Source: Dehalococcoidales bacterium (GTDB lineage: Bacteria > Chloroflexota > Dehalococcoidia > Dehalococcoidales > UBA5760). From it: a DNA stretch of 23,671 nucleotides. Positions 1 through 6,644 of this stretch are shown here, one piece after another (position 1 is the first letter of the stretch; each line of letters starts with the position of its first letter). The notes under the pieces are model-generated. The model worked only from the letters and a program-made list of their open reading frames with translations, had not been told where the DNA came from and ran no database searches. The DNA is taken from positions 1-23,671 of the forward strand of contig JAGYOC010000222.1 in NCBI GenBank assembly GCA_018399795.1. Reading direction: 5' to 3'. The translations under genes were made by a program, and so were the position numbers.

Positions 1-1
1 A

Positions 2-1663
2 CCATACAGTCATTCCGTGGGGCACTGCCATCGATGTCAGACCGTAATCGAACCACTGTGCAGCAAGCAATGGTTTGTCAAGACGGAGCCGCTCGCCCGA
101 CCAGCCATTAACGCAGTAAAGAACGGGGATATCAGGATTATTCCCGAGCACTTCACCAAAGTATACCTTAACTGGATGGAGAATATACGTGACTGGTGCA
201 TCAGCCGACAGTTATGGTGGGGACACCGGATACCGGTCTGGTATTGCCAGGAATGTTCTGCTCTCACCGTTGACACCAAGCCTGTAACACGATGCCGCTA
301 CTGTAATTCAACCCGTATAGAACAGGACCCGGATGTACTCGATACCTGGTTCAGCTCAGCGCTCTGGACCCACTCCACACTGGGATGGCCAGATGATACC
401 GCTGACCTTGGCTATTTCTATCCAACCAGCGTTATGGAAACCGGCTATGATATTTTATTCTTCTGGGTGGCCAGAATGATAATGATGGGGCTGGAAAACA
501 CGGGCAATATACCCTTCCACACCGTATACCTGCACGGGCTAGTACGAGATAAAAAAGGCGAAAAAATGAGCAAGGTCAGGGGTAACGTCATAAATCCGCT
601 AAGTACGATCGAGAAATACGGTACCGATGCCCTCCGTTTTGCACTCTCAACCAATACCGCCCCAGGCAATGACATCAAGCTAACTCCAGCCCGACTGGAA
701 GCAGGGCGCAATTTCGCCAACAAGCTGTGGAACGCAACCCGGTTTATAGTAAGAAGTTGTGACAGCAAAAACAGTGATTACCGTCTGGAAACGAACCAGT
801 TAACGATGGAAGACCGCTGGATACTTTCACGTCTCAACCACACTATCGCCAGCGTGACAAAAACTATGGATGGTTTTCAGTTCGGCGAGGCACAGAGATA
901 TATTCACGATTTTCTCTGGGGTGAATTCTGCGACTGGTATATCGAAATCGCCAAGGTTCGAATGTCATCCCCGGGAGAAACGAACTCTCCGCTTCCAATA
1001 CTTCTCAGGGTAATGGAATCCTCGCTAAGGTTGCTGCACCCCTTTATGCCCTTTCTTACCGAAGAATTATGGCAGCATATCAGGGATCGTCTATCTCCAT
1101 CACAACGAAACACACAGTCCATTATGATAGCTCCCTATCCCCAAGCCGATACATGCCTTTATGACAGCGAGTCAGAAAGGATTATGTCCTCGGTAACCGA
1201 AATTGTACGCGCCATTCGCAATACACGTTCCGAATACGGAATTGACAGCAACCGCCTCATCGAAGTCAGGATCTATGCGGGCAAGCTAGTACCGTATATG
1301 AAGCTTCACTCCGACACCATCCAGTCTCTTGCCAGAACCAGGCCACTCAATTTCTACGGCAGCCGCAAGGAAAAACCACCCCGCAGCGGTGAGCAGGTCC
1401 TGGTACTTCAGGAAACAGAGGTGGTGATATCACTGGAAGGCATTGTTGATTTCCAGGCGGAGCGTGCAAGGCTACAAAGACAAATCGAAGAGACTCGCTC
1501 TGCGTTATCAATATTGGGAAAGAGGCTTCAGGACAAATCCTTCCTGACCAAAGCACCGCAAAAGATTATAGATAATGAGAGAGAAAAACTGCTTCTCAGG
1601 GAATTTAAGCTGAAAAGGCTGGAGGAACGCCTCGATTCCCTCAATCCAGGTAAGATAAAATAA
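2..1663 (+). CDS. valS: Valine--tRNA ligase, C-terminal 553 residues (5' end outside window)
   Basis: Class I aminoacyl-tRNA synthetase that charges tRNA-Val with valine in the cytosol and edits mischarged threonine. The reading frame is open from base 2, giving [12 protein letters not shown], a typical internal ValRS stretch, so the start lies upstream of the window. Seen here: the [11 protein letters not shown] segment, a zinc-knuckle-like pair of CxxC motifs (YCQEC and CRYC) around nt 245-305, [12 protein letters not shown], and the ATP-binding KMSKS-type loop as KMSKV at nt 563-577. The helical anticodon-binding domain follows, and the last 60 or so residues form the charged coiled-coil arm typical of ValRS ([12 protein letters not shown] onward). 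The stop is TAA at 1661. It faces the histidine kinase gene tail to tail across 30 bases with no convincing terminator. The only oddity is Val in place of the final Ser of KMSKS, a position known to vary. Identification is firm. Confidence 0.97.
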   Translation, partial: PYSHSVGHCHRCQTVIEPLCSKQWFVKTEPLARPAINAVKNGDIRIIPEHFTKVYLNWMENIRDWCISRQLWWGHRIPVWYCQECSALTVDTKPVTRCRYCNSTRIEQDPDVLDTWFSSALWTHSTLGWPDDTADLGYFYPTSVMETGYDILFFWVARMIMMGLENTGNIPFHTVYLHGLVRDKKGEKMSKVRGNVINPLSTIEKYGTDALRFALSTNTAPGNDIKLTPARLEAGRNFANKLWNATRFIVRSCDSKNSDYRLETNQLTMEDRWILSRLNHTIASVTKTMDGFQFGEAQRYIHDFLWGEFCDWYIEIAKVRMSSPGETNSPLPILLRVMESSLRLLHPFMPFLTEELWQHIRDRLSPSQRNTQSIMIAPYPQADTCLYDSESERIMSSVTEIVRAIRNTRSEYGIDSNRLIEVRIYAGKLVPYMKLHSDTIQSLARTRPLNFYGSRKEKPPRSGEQVLVLQETEVVISLEGIVDFQAERARLQRQIEETRSALSILGKRLQDKSFLTKAPQKIIDNEREKLLLREFKLKRLEERLDSLNPGKIK

Positions 1664-1693
1664 ACCCGCCCCAATATCTCTTCCTGTGCAGCG

Positions 1694-3154
1694 CTAGTCC
1701 TGCATTGGCACCCTGACCATTACTGTTGTACCCTTTTCTTCCCCCGAATTTATCTTCAAACTACCACCGATAAGTTTGGCTCTCTCCTGCATACCCGCCA
1801 GACCGAGTTTACCCAGACTGGCCAGATCACCCAGTATCTTTGGTACCTTGAAACCCCTGCCGTTATCCCATATCGTCATCGTCAGAGAATCGTCGCCAAA
1901 CTCCACCGTAAGCAAGGTCTTCGTTGCCTGAGCATGCTTCCTGACATTGTTCAGCGCTTCCTGTGCAATGCGAAAAAGCAACAGTTCCACCTCGCTGCAT
2001 AGTAGTGAGCGCTCATCACCCTTTATCTCAGTGCCAGCGTCGATTTCCATATATTTGGCCATATCATCGGTCAGCCATTCCAGAGCAGCTACCAAACCCA
2101 GGTCATCGATAATCCTCGGCCTCATATCCTGTGCACAGCGCCTTACCGCTTCTAGGGCATCAACAGCCTGGTTACGCAACCGTTCCAAGTATTCTTTGAG
2201 CTGCGTATTGGACAGCTTAGGCCGTTTAGTCGAGCTCAGCATATCAAGACCCTGCATCACCAACAGCAAAGATTGGGCTACATCATCATGCAAATCACGA
2301 GCGATTCTTTTTCTTTCCTCCTCCTGAGCAATGGTAACCTGCTGCATATAGTAACGCAGATTTTCTTGCACCCTGGCTTGCCTGGAAATATTCCAGGCTA
2401 TATTCTGAAAAGCGACCACCTTACCTCCGCTGAAAATGGGCCTGGTGGTACACATTACTGTTACCTCCTTGCCATCCTTGCGCACAATCTGCTGCTTATA
2501 TGGTTTTCCCATCTCCTCGTATATCTCAATCAAATCATGACGCCCGCTCACCAATTTACGTACACTATCCCCAGATAGAAAATCCCTTATATTTGCCCTT
2601 GATAACTCCTTGCTACTGAACCCTGTTATCCTGGCAGTGGCCCGGTTTGCCTTCAGGATATTCCCCTCCAGGTCATGGACCCAGATGGCATCAAGCGCAT
2701 CATCGAAAAGCTCCCGGTAGCTTTTCTCTGAATCCAGTAATGCCTGTTCAGCCTGCTTGCGATCAGTCACGTCCTGCAGTGTTTCTACAGCGCCGATTAT
2801 ATTACCCTTCTTATCCTTTATAGGACTGCCGGTGGAATAGAGCCATTTACCAGAGTCACCCAGAAAAGGATAAAACCTTTCCGCATCAAAAGCACCTTCA
2901 AGCAACGGTGATTTTTTACAGCTATCCGGATAATAGCTCTCAATTTTTTCAGCACTGGCTCTGTCCACAATCAAATCAGCCATAACCGGTCTCTTCGTTT
3001 CATAAAAGGCCCGCCACTGTTCGGCTGTTCCAATAATATCACCCCGACTTATACCGGTAAGTACTTCAACAGCCCTGTTCCAGTAGACAACTTTGTGCTT
3101 GCCATTAATCACGAACAGAGGTATTACAGTTCCATCGACAATCCTGGTTATCAA
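1694..3154 (-). CDS. Soluble PAS-PAS sensor histidine kinase, NarX/DegS-type (HisKA_3)
   Basis: Sensor kinase that should autophosphorylate on histidine and pass the phosphate to the response regulator encoded just upstream. The 486 residues hold a PAS-like domain at about 5-130, a second PAS at about 140-260, and a short coiled linker. A HisKA_3 dimerisation domain follows with the phospho-accepting His289 in ARDLHDDVAQ. The ATPase domain has an N-box at 399-408 (EALNNVRKHA), DNGRGF at 430-435 and GLAGM around 451-455. No membrane segment or signal peptide is visible, so it should sense something in the cytosol. The signal cannot be read from the sequence. The start is TTG at 3154: an in-frame stop lies at 3173-3175 and no ATG or GTG lies near. 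Its ribosome site is weak (AAAGG 11 bases upstream), which fits translation from a shared message with the regulator 52 bases upstream. Function class is firm; the ligand is unknown. Confidence 0.93.
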   Translation of the reverse strand: MITRIVDGTVIPLFVINGKHKVVYWNRAVEVLTGISRGDIIGTAEQWRAFYETKRPVMADLIVDRASAEKIESYYPDSCKKSPLLEGAFDAERFYPFLGDSGKWLYSTGSPIKDKKGNIIGAVETLQDVTDRKQAEQALLDSEKSYRELFDDALDAIWVHDLEGNILKANRATARITGFSSKELSRANIRDFLSGDSVRKLVSGRHDLIEIYEEMGKPYKQQIVRKDGKEVTVMCTTRPIFSGGKVVAFQNIAWNISRQARVQENLRYYMQQVTIAQEEERKRIARDLHDDVAQSLLLVMQGLDMLSSTKRPKLSNTQLKEYLERLRNQAVDALEAVRRCAQDMRPRIIDDLGLVAALEWLTDDMAKYMEIDAGTEIKGDERSLLCSEVELLLFRIAQEALNNVRKHAQATKTLLTVEFGDDSLTMTIWDNGRGFKVPKILGDLASLGKLGLAGMQERAKLIGGSLKINSGEEKGTTVMVRVPMQD

Positions 3155-3206
3155 TCCTAAATCAGCCTTTCTTTAAAATAGCCTTTTTCTCAATTCCTGC
3201 CACTCT

Positions 3207-3890
3207 CTACCGGTTGTATGCTTCGTCAACAGGTACATCCTCAAGAGTTATATATCCCTTGGTAAAGCCTTTCATTATGGCCTCCGTACGGCTGCCTACC
3301 CCCATTTTATTAAATACATTGGTGAGATGCGCTTTTACAGTCCGCAAACTCAGACATAATTCCCGGCCAATATCCTTATTACTCATTCCCCTGGCAGCAA
3401 GGCGCAACACTTCGATCTCTCGAGCCGTAAGCTGCCCCTCACTCGTTCCATGACTCTTATCACCGGATAATCCCACTGCCCTCTGTAAAAGCTTGTGCGT
3501 CACCACAGAATCCAGTACAGATTCACCAGAACGAACGGCCCTTATGGCACCGGCAATCTCCCTGCTGCGCGCATTCTTCAACAAATAACCGCAGGCACCA
3601 GCCTCCATAAGTCCGAGAATGTAGCGTATGTCACTATAGGCGGTAAATATCAGCACGGCAGTGGAAGGATTATCCCTCTTGATCAACTTGGTAGCCTCTA
3701 TTCCGCTGAGCTTGGGCATAACGATATCCATTATGACTATATCCGGCTTCAATTCGTTGCTCAGCTGCACCGCTTCTTCACCATCGCCGGCCTCACCGAC
3801 AACTTCCAGGTCACGCTCCCTCTCCAGAAGCTGACGCAGTCCATGCCTTAAAACGACATGGTCATCGGCTATCAATACCTTGGTTTTCAC
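3207..3890 (-). CDS. NarL/FixJ-family response regulator (REC + LuxR-type HTH)
   Basis: DNA-binding response regulator of 227 residues. The receiver domain (about 1-120) has the acidic pair Asp9-Asp10, the phospho-acceptor Asp55 in IVIMDIVMP, the switch Thr83 and Lys105. The LuxR-type helix-turn-helix spans about 152-216 (LTAREIEVLRLAARGMSNKD). The start is GTG at 3890, preceded by AAGGAG ten bases upstream. It is the first gene of a two-gene operon with the PAS kinase, 52 bases apart, an order that strongly suggests a cognate pair. A promoter-like TTGTGA-17-TAGAAT lies at 3939-3967. Targets are unknown. The divergent small-protein/FNT operon is the nearest candidate, and an inverted repeat lies in the shared upstream region (4012-4037). 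Family assignment is firm and targets are inference. Confidence 0.95.
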   Translation of the reverse strand: MKTKVLIADDHVVLRHGLRQLLERERDLEVVGEAGDGEEAVQLSNELKPDIVIMDIVMPKLSGIEATKLIKRDNPSTAVLIFTAYSDIRYILGLMEAGACGYLLKNARSREIAGAIRAVRSGESVLDSVVTHKLLQRAVGLSGDKSHGTSEGQLTAREIEVLRLAARGMSNKDIGRELCLSLRTVKAHLTNVFNKMGVGSRTEAIMKGFTKGYITLEDVPVDEAYNR

Positions 3891-3938
3891 TCCAGCAGTT
3901 CTCCTTCAACTACAGACATGTTTCCCGGCATCGCAACA

Positions 3939-3967
3939 ATTCTAATTTATCCAGCCAATTATCACAA
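3939..3967 (-). promoter_or_regulatory. Candidate promoter of the two-component operon
   Basis: On the minus strand TTGTGA (3967-3962) and TAGAAT (3944-3939) are separated by exactly 17 bases, a sigma-70-like arrangement about 50 bases upstream of the GTG start of the response regulator. It is judged by eye only. Confidence 0.45.
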
Positions 3968-4011
3968 CTCTCTCTAATACCAAAGATATAGTCCCCTGAG
4001 ACCCCTTTTAT

Positions 4012-4037
4012 GTACTATCATCCTTCGCAAATAGTAC
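4012..4037. repeat. Inverted repeat GTACTAT / ATAGTAC, possible operator
   Basis: A perfect 7-base inverted repeat (GTACTAT at 4012-4018, ATAGTAC at 4031-4037) with a 12-base spacer sits between the divergent response-regulator gene and the small-protein/FNT operon. The left arm with its preceding T (TGTACTAT) recurs at 5911-5918 upstream of the cyclic-nucleotide-domain gene. It could be a binding site for the neighbouring LuxR-type regulator. No binding consensus is matched with confidence. Confidence 0.35.
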
Positions 4038-4079
4038 GTAGGGTCGGTGTTTATACATACCCAAGACATTATACTTGAA

Positions 4080-4107
4080 TTGGAATGATGAAGTGGGGGT
4101 TTGTAAT
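4080..4107 (+). promoter_or_regulatory. Weak candidate promoter for the small-protein/FNT operon
   Basis: TTGGAA (4080-4085) and TGTAAT (4102-4107) are separated by 16 bases. Transcription from here would give a leader of roughly 58 bases before the ATG at 4172 and would exclude the earlier ATG codons at 4085 and 4106. An alternative -10 (TATACT, 4070-4075) lacks a good -35 element. Confidence 0.25.
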
Positions 4108-4171
4108 GAAAATGGATACACAAAACATAATGGAATTAGCTCAGGAAAAACAATTAAAGGAGGTAACCAAC

Positions 4172-4459
4172 ATGGTACCAGTCACAACGAAGCAGAAACA
4201 GAATGCCGTCGACAAAGCCCAGGGCGAGCGCCGGGAACGAATCCTGGCAGTTCTTTCCAAGGCAGCCGACGACAGCCGTTTCCTCGCCAGGCTAGCAGAC
4301 AACCCCGAAAAAGCTCTCAAAGACTACTATACCCTTACCCCCGAAGAGGTAGCCGCCCTCGCCAGTGGCGACATCAAAACAATAGAAAATTGGCTCGGCA
4401 AACTCGACCAGCGACATGCCACTTGGCTATGGTGCCGGTTAAGCCAGGAGAAATGGTAA
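4172..4459 (+). CDS. 95-aa free-standing copy of the FNT-channel tail domain
   Basis: Small protein of unknown function. I chose the ATG at 4172 because it is preceded by a full Shine-Dalgarno sequence, AAAGGAGGT at 4156-4164, and because the in-frame stretch before it (4085-4171) is A/T-rich like a leader. Starts at 4085 (124 aa) or 4106 are possible. After about 20 polar residues, residues 24-95 form a predicted helical domain: FLARLADNPEKAL, then LTPEEVAALASGDI, then a tryptophan-rich end closing with RLSQEKW. The same domain forms the C-terminus of the FNT channel encoded 51 bases downstream (41 of about 71 aligned positions identical by eye). It has no signal peptide or membrane segment, so it is probably cytosolic. 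The xxPExAL...LTxEExAAL pattern loosely recalls small helical domains seen in LigA-like proteins and some RiPP leaders, but there is no Cys/Ser/Thr-rich core peptide and no modifying enzyme nearby. It may partner or regulate the channel, which is inference. Confidence 0.85.
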   Translation: MVPVTTKQKQNAVDKAQGERRERILAVLSKAADDSRFLARLADNPEKALKDYYTLTPEEVAALASGDIKTIENWLGKLDQRHATWLWCRLSQEKW

Positions 4460-4510
4460 ACCACCTGAATAGTTTTATTCCGATAATATTATATTATAAG
4501 GAGGATTGAA

Positions 4511-5833
4511 ATGGCACAAAAGGATAGCCTTGAACAGAACCTGTCAATAAGCCAAAAACCTGCAGGTAACGGCGGACCGATGGCAGCACTGCTCGATAAG
4601 ATCGGCAAAGCTTCCAGCCCCGATTGCAATCCACCAGCAAAAATTGCTGAGAAGGCCGAAGCAGCCGGAGTTACCAAATCCAAGCTAAACTGGCTGAGTA
4701 CAGGTCTTCTCGGAGGGATGGCCGGTGTTTTCATCGGCCTCGGAGCAATGTTTTGTACCCTGGTAATCACTGACATTAATATCGGTTTTGGCCTGACCAA
4801 GATACTAGGAGGGCTTGTATTCTGCCTCGGCCTTATTCTGGTAGTCATCGCCGGAGCAGAGCTATTTACCGGAAACTCATTGTTAACGATGAGTTTCCTG
4901 AGCGGCCGCATCCGCTTCGGCCGTTTGGCCAGAAACTGGGGAATCGTCTATGGTGCCAATCTGGTCGGTTCACTTGCCCTTGTCGGTTTCATGTTCTTTA
5001 CCAACCAGTGGGCCTTCAGCGACTTCGGGGTAGGAGCCACCGCACTCAATATAGCCAATGCCAAGGTAAACCTCGGATTTGGTGAAGCCCTAGTACGCGG
5101 TATCCTGTGTAACTTCCTGGTCTGTCTGGCAGTATGGATGGCCTTTAGTGCCCGCACGGTCACCGGCAAAATAATGGCAATAATATTCCCCATCACCGCA
5201 TTTGTAGCTGCCGGATTCGAGCACTGTGTCGCCAATATGTACTTCATTCCAATGGGAATGCTAATGGCAAAACAAACCGCAGTACTCAGCGCTGCCGGAG
5301 CAACGGCCAGCAGTGTCAGCAATCTTAACTGGGCAGGATTCGCCGGAAATCTCGGACCTGTTACCCTCGGCAACGTTATCGGCGGAGGAGTCTTCATAGG
5401 CGCTCTCTACTGGCTTTCCTACCTGCGCAAGGACCGTCTCAACGAGATGGTAGCCGCTAGACCCTGGATGAAATCTTTCATCCCCGGGTTCCGGCACACC
5501 GAGAAAATCGAGAAAAAGGAGCCGGCACACCTTTCCGACCTGGTTCTCACCCAACTCGAAAACCTGGTAAGCACCAAAATGGAGGAGCAGGACAGCCTCG
5601 ACAACAGCGGGAAAGCACTTCTGGAAGTACTTACCCGGGCCAAGGATGATAACCGCTTCCTTGCCAGGATGGCAGAAAGCCCCGAGGAGGCTCTGCGAGG
5701 TTATGCCCTTACAACGGAAGACAAAGCAGCACTGGCCAGCGGAGACATCCGATGGATAGAATCAAAGCTGGGGACCCTGGAAGAGCCGCTCAAGAGCTGG
5801 CTAAATGCGAGACTGTGCCAGGAAAAATGGTGA
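4511..5833 (+). CDS. Formate/nitrite-family (FNT) channel with an extra C-terminal helical domain
   Basis: Pentameric membrane channel family for small monovalent anions (formate, nitrite, acetate, lactate, hydrosulfide). The 440 residues exceed the usual 260-310. A polar N-terminal stretch (1-58) is followed by the six-helix FNT core at about 59-305, with the family signature GAELFTGN at 115-122 and the central pore histidine His238 in FEHCVANMYF. A linker (306-364) then leads to a soluble domain at 365-440. That domain matches the free-standing protein encoded just upstream, including the ends RLCQEKW and RLSQEKW. FNT termini face the cytosol, so the tail should be cytosolic. The start is ATG at 4511 with AAGGAGG six bases upstream. 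The operon ends at the hairpin at 5861-5892. Substrate cannot be told from sequence. The neighbouring Acs and SatP make acetate or formate plausible. FNT identity is firm; the role of the tail is unknown. Confidence 0.93.
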   Translation: MAQKDSLEQNLSISQKPAGNGGPMAALLDKIGKASSPDCNPPAKIAEKAEAAGVTKSKLNWLSTGLLGGMAGVFIGLGAMFCTLVITDINIGFGLTKILGGLVFCLGLILVVIAGAELFTGNSLLTMSFLSGRIRFGRLARNWGIVYGANLVGSLALVGFMFFTNQWAFSDFGVGATALNIANAKVNLGFGEALVRGILCNFLVCLAVWMAFSARTVTGKIMAIIFPITAFVAAGFEHCVANMYFIPMGMLMAKQTAVLSAAGATASSVSNLNWAGFAGNLGPVTLGNVIGGGVFIGALYWLSYLRKDRLNEMVAARPWMKSFIPGFRHTEKIEKKEPAHLSDLVLTQLENLVSTKMEEQDSLDNSGKALLEVLTRAKDDNRFLARMAESPEEALRGYALTTEDKAALASGDIRWIESKLGTLEEPLKSWLNARLCQEKW

Positions 5834-5860
5834 TAAATATAACTATATGCTGACCTATAA

Positions 5861-5902
5861 GGCTGGCCATCCGTTAATCTGGATGGCCAGCCTTGTTATA
5901 TT
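5861..5902 (+). terminator. Rho-independent terminator after the FNT gene
   Basis: A perfect 12-base stem (GGCTGGCCATCC at 5861-5872, GGATGGCCAGCC at 5881-5892) with an 8-base loop is followed by TTGTTATATT. Flanking A and T bases can extend the stem by two pairs. It lies 28 bases after the FNT stop. The T-rich tail doubles as the -35 region of the next promoter. Confidence 0.85.
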
Positions 5903-5921
5903 GCCGCCGATGTACTATAAT
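5893..5921 (+). promoter_or_regulatory. Promoter of the cNMP-domain gene, with -10 inside a near-palindrome
   Basis: TTGTTA (5893-5898) and a consensus TATAAT (5916-5921) are separated by exactly 17 bases, about 80 bases before the TTG start at 6003. The -10 box lies inside TGTACTATAATAATACA (5911-5927), where 7 of 8 symmetric pairs match. A bound regulator here would cover the -10 box. Confidence 0.65.
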
Positions 5922-5927
5922 AATACA
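5911..5927. promoter_or_regulatory. Near-palindromic candidate operator over the -10 box
   Basis: The 17-base sequence TGTACTATAATAATACA has 7 of 8 symmetric base pairs around a central base, and its first eight bases repeat those at 4011-4018. Symmetry and position suggest a repressor or autoregulatory site. A/T-rich -10 regions can look symmetric by chance, so confidence is modest. Confidence 0.35.
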
Positions 5928-6002
5928 AGGGAGATTTTGGCGATATAAGAATACTTCATTTATTATAGACCACATTATGGACCATAAAAAGGAGTTTTAA
6001 AA

Positions 6003-6458
6003 TTGGAAAAGCGGGAAATACTGGAAAGGTCAGATATGTTTCGCGAGTTGAGCAATGAGCATATCGATGCTCTGGAAAATATTTGCGCGTGTGAAACATA
6101 TGAGCCCGGAGTATTTATTTGCCGGCAGAACACTTACTCGGAAAAGCTTTATGTCATTGAAGAAGGCCTGGTAGCAATTATACTGGAGCCGGGGCCCCTT
6201 TCTCAGCGGCAGCTTCAGGCGGTCAGCAATTTTCAAACCTTCGGCTGGGAAGCACTGATACCACCACACCTCCGCACCGATTCGGCAAAGACCATCGAAA
6301 AGACGAGTCTCCTTTCATTCAAAGGACAGGAGTTGATCGATTTGTTTAAAAAAGACCCTGAAATGGGTTGCATCGTATACCAGAACGTAGCCAGAGTGGT
6401 AGCCTCGAGATTGCAGTCGTCATTCATGCAACTACTGGGGGTTTCTTCGCAAGATTAA
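6003..6458 (+). CDS. Stand-alone cyclic-nucleotide-binding-like domain protein, no DNA-binding domain
   Basis: The 151 residues match the N-terminal sensor domain of the CRP/FNR family: MFRELSNEHIDALENI, then YEPGVFICRQNTYSEKLYVIEEGLVAI, then FGWEALIPP, ending in the dimer helix (ARVVASRLQSS). The helix-turn-helix that follows in CRP is absent, and the stop comes about ten residues after the helix. The phosphate-binding cassette is degenerate. The canonical GE(L)xL reads GWEAL, and by my alignment Asp takes the place of the phosphate-contacting Arg before Ser-Ala (RTDSAKT). It may therefore bind something other than cAMP or nothing at all. The start is TTG at 6003 with AAGGAG eight bases upstream. 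A strong promoter precedes it. It sits between an FNT channel and acs/satP. In mycobacteria a cNMP domain fused to an acetyltransferase controls Acs, so a link to the neighbouring Acs is thinkable but unproven. Confidence 0.85.
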   Translation: MEKREILERSDMFRELSNEHIDALENICACETYEPGVFICRQNTYSEKLYVIEEGLVAIILEPGPLSQRQLQAVSNFQTFGWEALIPPHLRTDSAKTIEKTSLLSFKGQELIDLFKKDPEMGCIVYQNVARVVASRLQSSFMQLLGVSSQD

Positions 6459-6644
6459 TTTTTCCTTCGAAGTCTGCCCCGGAAAGCCTCTTTACGGGTG
6501 GAGTATGATTTAACCGGCCTTATGTTATCCGTTACCGGTATAGCATCGCTTGACGTCTATTAGCAGTATAAGCAATCGTTACAGTTTCATAAGGGCATTA
6601 CAAACCACCCTAAATATAGCTAAGTTATAAAAGGAGTCCAGATT

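Noticed and set aside
1664..1720. Hairpin TGCAG...CTGCA between valS and the kinase gene as a terminator
   Set aside because: There are only five pairs and no T-run.
4172..4459. Reading the small protein as a RiPP (modified peptide) precursor
   Set aside because: The leader-like pattern is only loose, there is no core rich in Cys, Ser or Thr, no modification enzyme lies nearby, and the same domain is fused to a channel.
6003..6458. Calling the cNMP-domain gene a CRP/FNR transcription factor
   Set aside because: No helix-turn-helix is encoded; the protein ends just after the dimerisation helix.
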